Shown here: positions 9,694-19,770 of the stretch, in pieces
Position numbering within the stretch: position 1 is the stretch's first letter
Layout of the letters: each line of letters starts with the position of its first letter
Assembly (NCBI GenBank): GCA_963747345.1
Contig: CAVVFA010000024.1
Coordinates: forward strand, 1-64,000
DNA length: 64,000 nucleotides
From: GCA-2746795 sp963747345
GTDB taxonomy: Bacteria > Chloroflexota > Anaerolineae > Promineifilales > Promineifilaceae
Reading direction: 5' to 3'
Position numbers and translations under genes: made by a program
The notes under the pieces: generated by a model
What the model was told of the DNA's origin: nothing
Databases searched by the model: none
Seen by the model: the letters and a program-made list of their open reading frames with translations, nothing else

Positions 9694-10781
9694 CAGCAGT
9701 TCCCTTAACCGTACATATTATGACGGCGGCAATGACCCCTGGTGATGCCATCGGCAATTACATTTTATCAAGTGCCCGAATTTGGCGAGAATGGGGTGCA
9801 CGGGTAGAAATATATGCCGATTATGTGGCCCCTGTTTACGGGGGATTAGTAAAACCCACCATCTTATATCCGGCAATGGGCGATGCGCTGTTATGGTATC
9901 ATTACTCAATTTATGCCGATAATGTAGAAACGGCAATTAAAAGCCCTGATTACAAAATTATGGATTTCCACGGCATTTCACCAGCTTACTTATTCGCTGG
10001 GCAAAACAGGCATATGCAAACTTTATGCCAACAGGGAATTGATCTGTTACCCGATTTGCACAATGTGTTTGATACCTGCGTCGTCCATTCAGAATACACA
10101 CGAGAGGTTTTGATTGATAATGGTTTTGATGACACTATCATCCACAAACTACCGTTGATCGTCGATACACCGCGATTCGAGGATGCGGTGGATGAAGATC
10201 TGGGTGCGTTGTTGGGCAAACTGGAGTATTTGTTGTTCGTTGGTCGCCTTGTGCCACAAAAAGATATTTTGGCGATGCTGGATATTTTTGAGAAGGTTCA
10301 TCAGCAGCGACCACAAACTTGTCTCGTTTTGGTGGGTTCTCAAGATCACACCCCCTCTTATCAAAACCAAATTCAACAAGCAATCAAACGCAAGGGACTT
10401 GACGACCGTGTTATGTTTACCGGGCAAGTGAATGACATGGCCGTTTTGGCGACATTGTTACAAAAAGCATCATTTCTTATCGTCACATCAGATTGGGAAA
10501 CGTTTTGTGTTCCAGTTGCAGAAGCGATGTTTTTTGGCACACCGCCCATCGTGCATAATATTCCACCGTTGCCGGAGATTGCAGGTACAGGCGGGGTTGT
10601 GATTGATAAAAAGAATGTGGGGGAAACGGCCGTTACCATTCTCAATATGCTTGAAGATGAAACACAATACAATGCATTAAGCCAGGCCGCCAAATTGCGT
10701 TCAGAAAATTTTACGGATACCGCCTTGATGGCAGCATTGCAAAACATGTTGGTGACCGTGTTTGGGAAGAAGATTTCGTGA
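9690..10781 (+). CDS. GT4 family glycosyltransferase
   Basis: Start chosen at ATG 9690, overlapping the previous stop by four bases and preceded by AGAGG; 363 residues. Early motifs are TAAMTPGDAIGNYILSSARI and WHYSIYADN-like sequence, in the style of transferases that handle mannose-rich surface glycans. The donor half has LLFVGRLVPQKDILAMLDIF, LVGSQDHTPSY, FTGQVNDMAVLATLLQKASF and SDWETFCVPVAEAMFFGTPPIV, with an intact E-x7-E. It overlaps the next gene by four bases (GTGA at 10778). Specific sugar unknown. Confidence 0.88.
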   Translation: MTAVPLTVHIMTAAMTPGDAIGNYILSSARIWREWGARVEIYADYVAPVYGGLVKPTILYPAMGDALLWYHYSIYADNVETAIKSPDYKIMDFHGISPAYLFAGQNRHMQTLCQQGIDLLPDLHNVFDTCVVHSEYTREVLIDNGFDDTIIHKLPLIVDTPRFEDAVDEDLGALLGKLEYLLFVGRLVPQKDILAMLDIFEKVHQQRPQTCLVLVGSQDHTPSYQNQIQQAIKRKGLDDRVMFTGQVNDMAVLATLLQKASFLIVTSDWETFCVPVAEAMFFGTPPIVHNIPPLPEIAGTGGVVIDKKNVGETAVTILNMLEDETQYNALSQAAKLRSENFTDTALMAALQNMLVTVFGKKIS

Positions 10782-11959
10782 GTCGCCCCCGTCGAATTGC
10801 CATCGTTGTGCAACGATACGGCGAAGATGTGAATGGGGGGGCAGAGGTAGCGGCTCGTTGGTTGGCTGAGCGTTTGCAACATACCGTTGAAGTTAGCGTG
10901 CTGACAACTTGTGCCGTTGATTACACAACTTGGCAAAATGTCTATCCTCCAGGGAAATGTCAAATTAATGGTGTCCAAGTCCACCGTTTTCCCGTAGACC
11001 AGGCGCGTGATTGGCAGAAAGCGCAGCAAAAAACTCGAAAGATTCTATTAACAAAGCATACCTTATTTGATGAAATTGAGTGGATGAAGGATCAGGGGCC
11101 GTATTCTTCTCTTTTGTTCGAACATTTAGTTGATGTGTATCCGTATTACGATCATTTTGTTTTTTTCACCTACTTGTATGCGACCACATTTTTTGGTCTG
11201 CCTTTAGTGTCAGATAAGGCAATCCTGGTGCCAACCTCGCATGACGATCCTTATCTCTCTTTGTCTGCCTTTCGCTCTCTTTTTCATCTACCGCAAGCGT
11301 TAATTTATCTGACGGAACCGGAAAGGACTTTGGTTCATCAGGAGACACAAAATCAAAAACGGCCGTTTATGGTTGGCGGTGTCGGAGTAGAACCCCCTCA
11401 AGACCCTTCCGCAGAACGGTTTCGACAGCAGTATGGCATAGAAGGGGATTTTTTCCTTTATGTTGGTCGTATTCACGAATCAAAAAACGTACCAGAACTT
11501 TTATCGTTCTTTAAACGATTTCAAGAGACTTGTACACGCTCGGTAAAATTGGTATTGATAGGTAAATCGCATCTTGATTTACCTGAGGATCCAGACATTA
11601 TCCATCTTGGTTTTTTGCCAGAACGAGATAAATATGACGCCATCAAGGCGGCAACATTACTAATCATGCCATCCTTATATGAAAGTCTATCGATTATTAT
11701 TTTGGAGGCTTGGTTGATGAAGACGTCCGTGTTGGTAAACGGCCGTTGTGAAGTTCTAAAATACCAATGTCGTCAAAGTAATGGAGGATTGTATTATACA
11801 ACCTATGTCGAATTTGAATCCTTATTAAATTTACTATTAAGTTCTTCAAGCTTACGTAAACAACTGGGTGAACAAGGCCATAAATTCACAGCTCAAAATT
11901 ATAGCTGGGAAACGATAATCACTAAGTACCAAGCCTTATTTAGTACTTTAATTCCATAA
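10778..11959 (+). CDS. GT4 family glycosyltransferase
   Basis: GTG start inside the previous stop (GTGA), giving MSRPRRIAIVVQRYGEDVNG. 393 residues. Donor half: FFLYVGRIHESKNVPELLSF, LVLIGKSHLDLP, LGFLPERDKYDAIKAATLLI and YESLSIIILEAWLMKTSVLV. Closely parallels the protein at 8509-9693, so the operon contains a duplicated transferase pair separated by a third type. KRPF and VNGRC are encoded by two AACGGCCGTT copies (11358, 11738). It is the last gene of the coupled trio; a 312-bp gap follows. Confidence 0.88.
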   Translation: MSRPRRIAIVVQRYGEDVNGGAEVAARWLAERLQHTVEVSVLTTCAVDYTTWQNVYPPGKCQINGVQVHRFPVDQARDWQKAQQKTRKILLTKHTLFDEIEWMKDQGPYSSLLFEHLVDVYPYYDHFVFFTYLYATTFFGLPLVSDKAILVPTSHDDPYLSLSAFRSLFHLPQALIYLTEPERTLVHQETQNQKRPFMVGGVGVEPPQDPSAERFRQQYGIEGDFFLYVGRIHESKNVPELLSFFKRFQETCTRSVKLVLIGKSHLDLPEDPDIIHLGFLPERDKYDAIKAATLLIMPSLYESLSIIILEAWLMKTSVLVNGRCEVLKYQCRQSNGGLYYTTYVEFESLLNLLLSSSSLRKQLGEQGHKFTAQNYSWETIITKYQALFSTLIP

Positions 11960-12271
11960 ACAGAAATGTTGTGAAATCGGCACAAATAAGAGGATAAACA
12001 AACCTTTAAGCATAGCCTTATTCAACGAAATAGATAGTCGATTCACAATTATTACACCAGTGTCACCCTCCGCTTGGCCAATATTTTAATCCTAAACCTC
12101 ATTAAAAAAACAAAATAAAATCATAGTTTCATTTATTAACAGGAAGTAATCCCCTCCATTTTCCTATTGGATTCCACCACATTGTGTCGTAGTCTGTAAG
12201 TAAGAACTTGCAAATTACGCATAATACCTCACATCGAATAAACACATTCAATTGAATGATTTGGAGTAATA
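11960..12271. other. AT-rich intergenic stretch with no recognised gene
   Basis: About 312 bases of low-GC sequence between a GT4 gene and the FG-GAP gene. No open frame of interest, no strong hairpin with a T-run, and no AACGGCCGTT copy. It ends in GGAG at 12263-12266, the ribosome site of the next gene. Confidence 0.5.
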
Positions 12272-14245
12272 ATGGTACTAAAACATTTGTTAATAAAACC
12301 AACAGCTATTGTTGGATTAGTTTTAATTGTTTTCCTTTCACTAAATATAGCTACAACTAAAAGTGCAGCAGTCGATGTAACGCCTATCTGGAGTACAAAT
12401 TTACAACATACACGATGTACATCTCCATCATGTGAGACAAGTTCTCCTGTTTTGGTAGATTTGACAGGAGATGGGGTTCTGGACATCGTTTTGGCTACAA
12501 GCAATGGTTGGGTGATGGCCATAAGAAACAATGGGACATTACTTTGGGAGACAGATGTTGCAGCTTATTTTGGTATGGCGGCCAATACGCAACACATAAA
12601 TTCTTCGCCAGCAGTTGCTGATATTGATAATGATGGGCATTTAGAAATCGTGGTTGGGACAGGGGCTACGGGACAGGGTTTTTGTACACAGGGAGGCGTT
12701 ATCGTCCTCGATCATAATGGGAAAAAACAGGTGGGCTGGCCTTATCGCACAAGCGATGATGTTATTCCTCCGGTTGGTTGTACAGATACAGTGTTTTCCA
12801 CGCCCGCTTTAGGAGATTTAGATAAAGACGGTGATATGGAAATTGTCGTTGGCAGTTTTGATAAACGAATTTACATATTGCACCATAATGGCACAGTGGA
12901 CAGTAACTTTCCGATTGACAGTGCTCATAGTGTCCGGTTCCCAAGTTGGAAAGATTTGAAGGGGAAATTAGCTGATACGATTTGGTCATCACCTTCTCTG
13001 GCAGATATGAATGGGGATGGCTATTTGGACATCATACTGGGAACAGATGAAGGGAATTTTGGTTCCAGTTGGGGTTCTTGGCCTGGTAATTGGACATGCT
13101 CTTATTCACTTCCCTCCTATTTGACTCAAGATTATTGTGGTGGTGCCTTATATGTTATCGATCGCCAGGGTAATCATTTACCAGGATTCCCTAAGCATAT
13201 TCATGAAGTCATATCATCTTCTCCTACTATTTATGATATTGATCGGGATGGTTTCCCAGAAATATTTGTGGGTGCCGGCAACTTTTACTACAACAATAGT
13301 GCGGATCACCCCACAATGAGTTTTCGTATTTATGGATGGGATAATCAGGGTAATGATTTGCCTGGATGGTCTGGTGGGAAAGTAACTGGCGGATCAACGC
13401 CAGCATCACCCGCTATAGGAGATATTTCCGGGGATGGCATGGCCGAAATTGTTGCCCTGAGTATGGATCATAAGCTATACGCTTGGAAAACAAACGGAAC
13501 ACCAGTAGCAGGTTTCCCCATGATACCCACAGCCGGGGATGGTGGTAGCAACGCTTATAATGTTGGCGACAGCCCTGTTCTTGGCGATTATGATGGTGAT
13601 GGCAAGATGGAGGTTTTTATTAGAACCGGATGGCATGTTACAGTGGTAGATGGAGATGGAATACAGTTAACTAAATCATCGAATACATCTATAAAACCAC
13701 TTTTTACTGCCAATGGTTTATTGCAAAACAACCCCGCTGTTGGTGATATAGATAATGATGGCAAGCTGGAATTAGTGGCACATAATACGACATTGTATGT
13801 GTGGGATTTACCAACTGCTGGCAGCAAAGCGGATTGGCCGATGTTTCGCTATAATGCGGCTCGGACAGGACATCTTATTCAACCGATGATTATTGTTGCA
13901 CCGTCTACTGCCTTTACGCTTCTTGAATCGTCAGATACAGATGATGTTCAATTTACGATTACGTTAAACGATAACAGTGGCCAATTAATTACTTGGTCAG
14001 CTATCAGCGATAATCCAGATGCTACAGTTTTTCCGGCTGGAGGGACTTTTGTAGGTGAAACAACATTCAAAATTACTGTGGACTCCAACAGCTTGTCTAT
14101 GGGAGAAAATGTAATTGGTAATGTGACCATTACCGGCAAAGCCAATAATCTTCATATGATTAATAGCCCAACATCGATACCTGTTACTGTGTTGGTTGTT
14201 GACAAAATACACGCTGTATTTTTACCGATAGCGATTGATAACTAA
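12272..14245 (+). CDS. Secreted FG-GAP/VCBS repeat surface protein
   Basis: 657 residues. A signal peptide is visible: positive start MVLKHLLIKP, hydrophobic core to about residue 33, cleavage near KSAA-VD. Residues 45-535 hold about six to seven FG-GAP repeats with the calcium-binding D-x-D/N-x-D-G pattern (LVDLTGDGVLDIVL, DIDNDGHLEIVV, DLDKDGDMEIVV, DMNGDGYLDIIL, DIDRDGFPEIFV, DYDGDGKMEVFI, DIDNDGKLELVA), likely an integrin-alpha-like propeller. A beta-sandwich follows, and the protein ends in VFLPIAIDN, close to the VFLPLSTK end of the first gene. Probable surface or matrix protein. The gene lacks the AACGGCCGTT palindrome that nearly every neighbour carries. Confidence 0.88.
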   Translation: MVLKHLLIKPTAIVGLVLIVFLSLNIATTKSAAVDVTPIWSTNLQHTRCTSPSCETSSPVLVDLTGDGVLDIVLATSNGWVMAIRNNGTLLWETDVAAYFGMAANTQHINSSPAVADIDNDGHLEIVVGTGATGQGFCTQGGVIVLDHNGKKQVGWPYRTSDDVIPPVGCTDTVFSTPALGDLDKDGDMEIVVGSFDKRIYILHHNGTVDSNFPIDSAHSVRFPSWKDLKGKLADTIWSSPSLADMNGDGYLDIILGTDEGNFGSSWGSWPGNWTCSYSLPSYLTQDYCGGALYVIDRQGNHLPGFPKHIHEVISSSPTIYDIDRDGFPEIFVGAGNFYYNNSADHPTMSFRIYGWDNQGNDLPGWSGGKVTGGSTPASPAIGDISGDGMAEIVALSMDHKLYAWKTNGTPVAGFPMIPTAGDGGSNAYNVGDSPVLGDYDGDGKMEVFIRTGWHVTVVDGDGIQLTKSSNTSIKPLFTANGLLQNNPAVGDIDNDGKLELVAHNTTLYVWDLPTAGSKADWPMFRYNAARTGHLIQPMIIVAPSTAFTLLESSDTDDVQFTITLNDNSGQLITWSAISDNPDATVFPAGGTFVGETTFKITVDSNSLSMGENVIGNVTITGKANNLHMINSPTSIPVTVLVVDKIHAVFLPIAIDN

Positions 14246-14268
14246 ATTCCCTCCTTCTGCATTTATGC

Positions 14269-14314
14269 TATAAACTTGGTCTTGGGTTGTTTGAAACTCA
14301 AGACCAAGTTTATA
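14269..14314 (+). repeat. Perfect 16-bp inverted repeat between FG-GAP and GT4 genes
   Basis: TATAAACTTGGTCTTG at 14269-14284 is exactly complementary to 14299-14314, with a 14-base loop. There is no T-run, so it is not a classical terminator. The 3' arm abuts the AAGGA that serves the next gene, so folding could affect its ribosome site. Confidence 0.7.
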
Positions 14315-14326
14315 AGGATGTGGATT

Positions 14327-15598
14327 GTGCGTATTTTGTTTCTTGCCCCAGCATTCCCTCCGTTTTCCGGTGGTGGAGAACGGTATGTTGGTTCTCTTGC
14401 TCATGGATTAGCCCGGGAAGGATGCCAAGTAACTGTGGTTACGAGTACGGCTCAAACAGAACAAGAACTGTGGATGGGGACGACCAAGCAAAAAACCAGC
14501 CAAAATATAAATGGTGTTCAAGTTATTAGATGTCCCATACGGCCGTTTTTCGGTGGACGTAATGGTTTGTTAACATGGCGGAAAGGGATGGCACTACTTT
14601 CCTTGGCGTCGAACAAGTCGGCGGGGCTTCTCTTCAAAATGGCTCGCTTTATCCCCCCTATTTTAGAACTGGATGAAACACTCAATAACCTACAGGATTC
14701 CTTCGATTTAGTACATGGCTTCAATATCTCTTGGGAATATACCTTAATGGCGGGATGGCGATATGCGCGGGCGCGGGAACTCCCTTTTGTAGTTACTCCT
14801 TTTGCTCATTTTGGTTCCGGTCAGCAGGATCGGGTTGCGTTAAATTCAACCATGGCGCATCAGCGACACATCATGAATGATGCCGATGCTGCCCTGGTCT
14901 TAACTTCGATAGAAGCAGATAGCTTAGGGCAATATCACATCAATCCACGAACAATCGATGTAATTGGTGCGGGATTGGATGATTTGCCCCCACGCTTACA
15001 GTCTGGGCAAGTCGTGGCTGACTATCAATTACCGTCTCCTTTTGTTGTATTTATTGGTCGTGCCAATCAAGATAAAGGCGCAATTGATGCCGCCAAGGCG
15101 ATCTTGACATTGCGACAACAAGGCGAGATTGTAACTTTGGCAATAATCGGGCAAGTTGCACCCGATTTCAAGCGTTTTTACACGGGTTTGAGCGATATTG
15201 AAAAATTGGGGATAACCTTACTAGGAACCTTGTCTGATTCTGAAAAGCATGCCCTACTAGAAGTATGTGCCTTGTTGCTCATGCCATCTCACAGTGACTC
15301 ATTTGGCATTGTCTTTTGAGAAGCGTGGGCACACAATAAACCTGTTATTGGCGCACGGGCGGGCGGGATTCCCGGTGTGATCGATGACGGCGTTAATGGG
15401 CTGCTTGTCCCCTATGGTGATGTACCCGCCCTATCCCAGGCTGTTTATCGTTTATTGACGGACATGGATCTTAACCGGATAATGGGGCAAAAAGGGTATG
15501 AAAAAATTGCTGAAAAATACAATTGGAACCATGTTGTTGAACGAACAATGAATAATTACCAAAAATGCCTTGCTTATTTTAGCCAAAGCATAGACTGA
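14327..15598 (+). pseudogene. GT4 glycosyltransferase interrupted by an in-frame TGA
   Basis: GTG 14327 gives MRILFLAPAFPPFSGGGER and has AAGGA about 9 bases upstream; ATG 14318 is too close to it. The donor half reads FVVFIGRANQDKGAIDAAKA and LMPSHSDSFGIVF, then TGA at 15317-15319, then in the same frame EAWAHNKPVIGARAGGIPG and onward to 15598. The TGA stands exactly where the E-x7-E loop has one ordinary residue (often Leu: TTA to TGA is one change). Without it the gene would give about 423 residues. Other genes here use TGA as stop, so code change is unlikely. Best read as a recent nonsense mutation or a base error. Confidence 0.8.
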
Positions 15599-15650
15599 GA
15601 ATTATTTATGATAGGTATTCAAGAGAATCTGGGGAAGCACAACTAAAGTT

Positions 15651-16937
15651 TTGCGAATCTTACACGTAGTCCACCAATATATGCCTCATTTTGTGGGCGG
15701 AACAGAACTATATACGCAAACCCTGGCTCGGTATCAGGTGCAATCGAATCATTCGGTTGCAATTTTTAGTCCATCACCGGAGCCGCCGGTTTCACAACGG
15801 CCGTTTACCCAAAATGAGGACGATGGCTTACGTATTTATCAAGTCGAGTTCGGGCCTCAAAGCCGTACCCAGGTTTTTCGCAATACCTTTGCGAATAAGC
15901 AACTTGATTCAGGATTCAAAGTTGTTCTTGCTAAAGAAAAACCAGATATTATCCACATCCAACATTTGATGGGCTTGCCCATGAGCCTGATTGCGCAGAT
16001 TAGGGAAGCCAGCATTCCCTACGTCATCACCTTGCATGATTACTGGTATGGTTGCGCGAATGCGCAACTTATTACAAATGATACGGGAGAAATATGTGCG
16101 GGGCCTGATAAAACGGGCCGTAATTGTGGCCGCTGTGCCGTCGCCCGTGCGGGAAGGACAAGCTTTAATTCAGTCTCCTCACTTATTGCCCCGTTGATGG
16201 TCTATCGTAATCGCCGGCTCAGCGAAATTATCACCCAGGCCAATCAGGTGATTGCCCCGACCCATTTTGTTAAGACAATTTATGAGCAAATGGGCGTGCC
16301 TACCCAAAACATCATTGTTATTCCACATGGTATAGAAATCCCCCATGAGGTTATTGACGCTATTTTGGAGAAACGGCCGTTATCCCCCGAAAACACCTTG
16401 CATATAGGCTATGTAGGCAGCATCGCTAAACAAAAAGGCGTGCATAATTTAATTGAAGCAGTTAACCAATTGCCATACGAAGGCATCCAGTTAACCATCT
16501 ACGGAGGGCTAGACGACTTTCCAGATTACGTAGACCATCTCAAAAAAATCGCGCAGCATCCTGGTATTCATTTTGCGGGACGGGTTGCCCGCGAGGAAAT
16601 TTGGGAGGCTTATGCCAGTTTTGATATTTTAGCGATGCCAACACTATGGTATGAAGCCTCCCCCCTAACCATCCAAGAATCATATGCAGTTAAGACACCC
16701 ATCATCGCCTCTCGTATTGGGGCAATGCCTGAAAAAATCACCGACGGCGTGGATGGAATACTTGTGCCGCCAGGGGATATTAATGCATTGTCTCAGGCAT
16801 TGCTTTTGTTGAAGGATGACCCCCGCAAATTGGTGCAACTACGTTCTGGTATTCAACCTGTCTATACCATGAGAGAACAGGTACAAGATATAATTGAAGT
16901 ATACAAGAACTATTTAGTAACCTCCGTCGAGAGTTAA
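15651..16937 (+). CDS. GT4 family glycosyltransferase
   Basis: TTG start at 15651 giving MRILHVVHQYMPHFVGGTEL, the only sensible start in frame. 428 residues. A Cys-rich insertion (YGCANAQLITN, CAGPDKTGRNCGRCAVARAG) lies at about residues 128-170, as in some GT4 enzymes with a metal-binding loop. Donor half: LHIGYVGSIAKQKGVHNLIE, LTIYGGLDDFPDYVD, HFAGRVAREEIWEAYASFDI and WYEASPLTIQESYAVKTPII, with the E-x7-E changed to E-x-first plus Q-E spacing. Two AACGGCCGTT copies (15796, 16372) encode QRPF and KRPL. Follows the broken GT4 by 52 bp. Confidence 0.88.
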   Translation: MRILHVVHQYMPHFVGGTELYTQTLARYQVQSNHSVAIFSPSPEPPVSQRPFTQNEDDGLRIYQVEFGPQSRTQVFRNTFANKQLDSGFKVVLAKEKPDIIHIQHLMGLPMSLIAQIREASIPYVITLHDYWYGCANAQLITNDTGEICAGPDKTGRNCGRCAVARAGRTSFNSVSSLIAPLMVYRNRRLSEIITQANQVIAPTHFVKTIYEQMGVPTQNIIVIPHGIEIPHEVIDAILEKRPLSPENTLHIGYVGSIAKQKGVHNLIEAVNQLPYEGIQLTIYGGLDDFPDYVDHLKKIAQHPGIHFAGRVAREEIWEAYASFDILAMPTLWYEASPLTIQESYAVKTPIIASRIGAMPEKITDGVDGILVPPGDINALSQALLLLKDDPRKLVQLRSGIQPVYTMREQVQDIIEVYKNYLVTSVES

Positions 16938-17219
16938 TTAGAAGCCGGGGTTTGGGAAGAACCTCTACGATCTGGCTGCTGGCGAGCTTTTCGCACACCC
17001 CTCGAAAATGTGCGCATTCCCCAAATAAACGTATTCAAGTTATAATGACAGACGGCATTGCTCAAATAATAATTTTAAATCTAAATGATTGATCTGAATC
17101 CAATTATCTAACTGGTTACATACCAACAAAGCATCTACAATGCCCAATATGATGCCTAATCGGTAGGCTATTTACAGCTTTCTGCTTAATTGAGAAAAGA
17201 TAAGGTAATATAAAGAAAC
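16938..17219. promoter_or_regulatory. Intergenic region upstream of the ABC permease
   Basis: 282 bases. TATAAT at about 17041-17046 (in TTATAATGAC) is a good -10 element for transcription of the permease gene at 17220; no convincing -35 box is seen 17 bases upstream. No small gene or terminator recognised. Confidence 0.4.
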
Positions 17220-18122
17220 ATGTCCTCGGAACTCGAAACCGCTCCGAACCAAACCTTTGAAGCGAATATCTACGACACAGACTATAAACCCACCTGGAAA
17301 GAAAAATCGCAGGAGTTGTTCCACTATCGCTCCCTGCTCAAAAATTCCGTAATCCGGGATGTTAAGGTACGTTATAAAAACTCGTTTTTAGGGATTTTAT
17401 GGAGTTTGTTAAATCCATTACTAATGATGATTGTGTATACAATTTTGTTTACCAAATTGATCCCAAATAATTCAATCCGTGTCTACCCTATTTTTATTCT
17501 GGTTGCTTTGATTCCCTGGCAACTCCTCTCTGGTTCACTCATGAGAGGAACGACTGCTATCACTGAAAATGGGGCATTGGTGCGCAAAGTGTATTTTCCG
17601 CGTGTTATATTGCCCACATCTGTTTTGTTTTCAAATGTGGTAAATTTTTTATTAGCGTTCATCGTCTTAATTATCCTTTTATACACCTTCAAAATTGGTT
17701 TAACTATCCACGCTTTGTGGGTGCCGGTAATTCTGTTAACACAGCTCGTTTTTATGCTGGGACTCATGTTGATTCTGGGAACTTTCCATGTTTTTTATCG
17801 GGATGTTATTATGATTTTGGATGTTGTGTTATTAGCGTGGTTTTTTCTTACACCCATTTTTTATCCGCTTGAACAAATTAGCACGTCAGCCACTATTATG
17901 GGAGTCACATTCAACCCATCCGTTGTCATGCGCTGGATAAACCCTATGGCCTCTATTATTGATGGATACCGCACTGTCTTGTGGGGGACTTTGGATAGTA
18001 ATGGGCCAGTTAGTATGGATCCACTTTATCTGCTGCGTACTTTTGTAACGGCCGTTATCATTCTAATCATCGGCTATTTTGTTTTCCAACGATACGAACA
18101 CAACTTTGCCGAAAAACTATAG
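17220..18122 (+). CDS. Wzm-type polysaccharide ABC transporter permease
   Basis: 300 residues with an N-terminal amphipathic stretch and six membrane helices. The ABC-2 export signature is clear: SVIRDVKVRYKNSFLGILWS, then LLNPLLMMIVYTILF, and later ALVRKVYFPRVILPTSV. The family exports O-antigen or teichoic-acid-like glycans with a Wzt ATPase. Usually wzt lies directly downstream; here the next gene is an LCP protein and no ATPase is found in the window, so the partner must be elsewhere. VTAVI near the end is encoded by an AACGGCCGTT copy at 18047. Confidence 0.9.
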   Translation: MSSELETAPNQTFEANIYDTDYKPTWKEKSQELFHYRSLLKNSVIRDVKVRYKNSFLGILWSLLNPLLMMIVYTILFTKLIPNNSIRVYPIFILVALIPWQLLSGSLMRGTTAITENGALVRKVYFPRVILPTSVLFSNVVNFLLAFIVLIILLYTFKIGLTIHALWVPVILLTQLVFMLGLMLILGTFHVFYRDVIMILDVVLLAWFFLTPIFYPLEQISTSATIMGVTFNPSVVMRWINPMASIIDGYRTVLWGTLDSNGPVSMDPLYLLRTFVTAVIILIIGYFVFQRYEHNFAEKL

Positions 18123-18125
18123 CTT

Positions 18126-19686
18126 ATGCACCCTTTCTCATCCTTCAAACCATCAAAATATTGGCCTCTTTTTCTTGTCTTAACAGCGCTACTTCTGGCG
18201 GCTTGCGGCAACGTCGACCCCCGACCCAACCCCCACTTCTGCATCATTGGCAATTGTAAAACGGCCGTCTGCCACCCCCACAGAACTGCCCCCAACTGAT
18301 ACGCCAGAACCAACGAATACCCCGCGCCCTACCAGCGACAACCCGGACGCGACGCAAGAACCAGACGGCACGCCTACATCCGAGCCAACCGTGCTCCCCT
18401 CGCCAACCAGCCGTGTCGTGCTCGATCCGACCTTGGATGCGACCGTCGCTGTTGGCTATTTGCGCGAAGGAGAACCAACGCCGGCTGTGCCTATTCCCAC
18501 GGCCGTTCCCACCTTTGAAGTTCCGAAAGGCACCACCAACATCCTCCTGCTTGGCAGCGACGACCCCATCGATGACGCCGATGCAGGCCGTACCGATACC
18601 ATGATGATCGTCACCATCAACCCAGATGGCCCCACCGCTTCCATGGTTTCCCTGCCGCGTGACCTCTATGTTTACATTCCGGGCTTCACCATGAACCGGC
18701 TGAATACCGCGATGGCGCGTGGCGAAAATGTTGATTATCCTGGTGGCGGCATCGGGATGCTCAAGCAGACCATCCTCTACAACTTCGGTATTCCTATCCA
18801 TTACTACGCTCAAGTCGATTTTCAAGGGTTTAAAGATATTGTAGATGCGATGGGTGGCGTAGATTTAGCCGTAAGCTGTGAACGCAGCGACTGGCGGCTC
18901 AAATCGCCCGAACTCTACGTCGAAGACCCCGATAACTGGGAAGTCTTTACCCTGGAACCGGGCATACACCACATGGATGGCGACTTAGCCCTCTGGTATG
19001 CGCGGAGCCGTTTGCTAGACCCCTTATCCGACTGGGGACGCAGCCGCCGGCAGCAGCAACTGCTGCGTGCCATGTTTAACCAGGGCTTAGACCTTGGCTT
19101 GGTCACAGAAATCCCAACGCTATGGAATACTTACAAAAACACCATTGACACTGATATGGACTTGGGAAAAATGCTGCAACTGGCGACCATTGCCCCGGCT
19201 GTTCGTGAAAATGGCATCCAAAACCTTTACCTGGCTGGTAAAACTGAATCTTTAGTGACGCCTGGTGGCGCGGCCGTGCAAATCCCCATTTGGAGAGGGC
19301 AAGGCATGATGGAAGATACCTTCCAACAGTTATTCCGCCCGCCAGCACTCAACCGGGCCGCCCGTCCTCCCATTACCGTTGAAATTATCAATGCCACCGG
19401 CAATCCCGATATGGGCTTGCTGGCGGCGGACAATCTGGCCTGGTTTGGCTTTGCGCCTATTTTGGGCAAACCGGCGGAGACGCCTGTTGAACTTACTCAA
19501 ATGAGCTACTACAAACCTAATTTCAAAGAATCGTACGATTGGTTGATTGCTTGGATTTTTGACGAAAAAACGTCTGAAATCGAACTCGTCTCAGATGACA
19601 ACTACGAGTATGATTACCGCGTCGTGCTGGGTGAAGATTATGACCCCTGCCGACCGCAGTTATACGCCCCACAACCCAACGAATAG
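18126..19686 (+). CDS. LytR-CpsA-Psr (LCP) glycan ligase, lipoprotein, frameshifted near N-terminus
   Basis: ATG 18126 opens a lipoprotein signal: hydrophobic LFLVLTALLLAACG with lipobox LAAC. The frame then fails, while the +1 frame continues as a Pro/Thr-rich linker (TPTELPPTDTPEPTNTPRP) and the LCP domain. Removing one C from the run at 18218-18222 joins them. LCP motifs: NILLLGSDDPI, GRTDTMMIVTINPD, SLPRDLYVYIPG, GGVDL and WYARSRLLDPLSDWGRSRRQ; the Arg and Asp residues that bind the polyprenyl pyrophosphate are present. A LytR_C-like domain follows (ITVEIINATGNPDMG). The family attaches glycans from a lipid carrier to the wall, fitting its place after the export permease. Confidence 0.85.
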
Positions 19687-19770
19687 CAGGTTATTGTAAC
19701 GGCCGTTACGCAACGGCCGTTATCCCATTCAAATCCCATATTACGCAAGCCGCACACAGGAGAACGTGCT

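Noticed and set aside
15317..15319. Selenocysteine or recoded TGA
   Set aside because: No SECIS-like hairpin found right after it, the position is not a catalytic Cys in GT4 enzymes, and other genes end normally with TGA.
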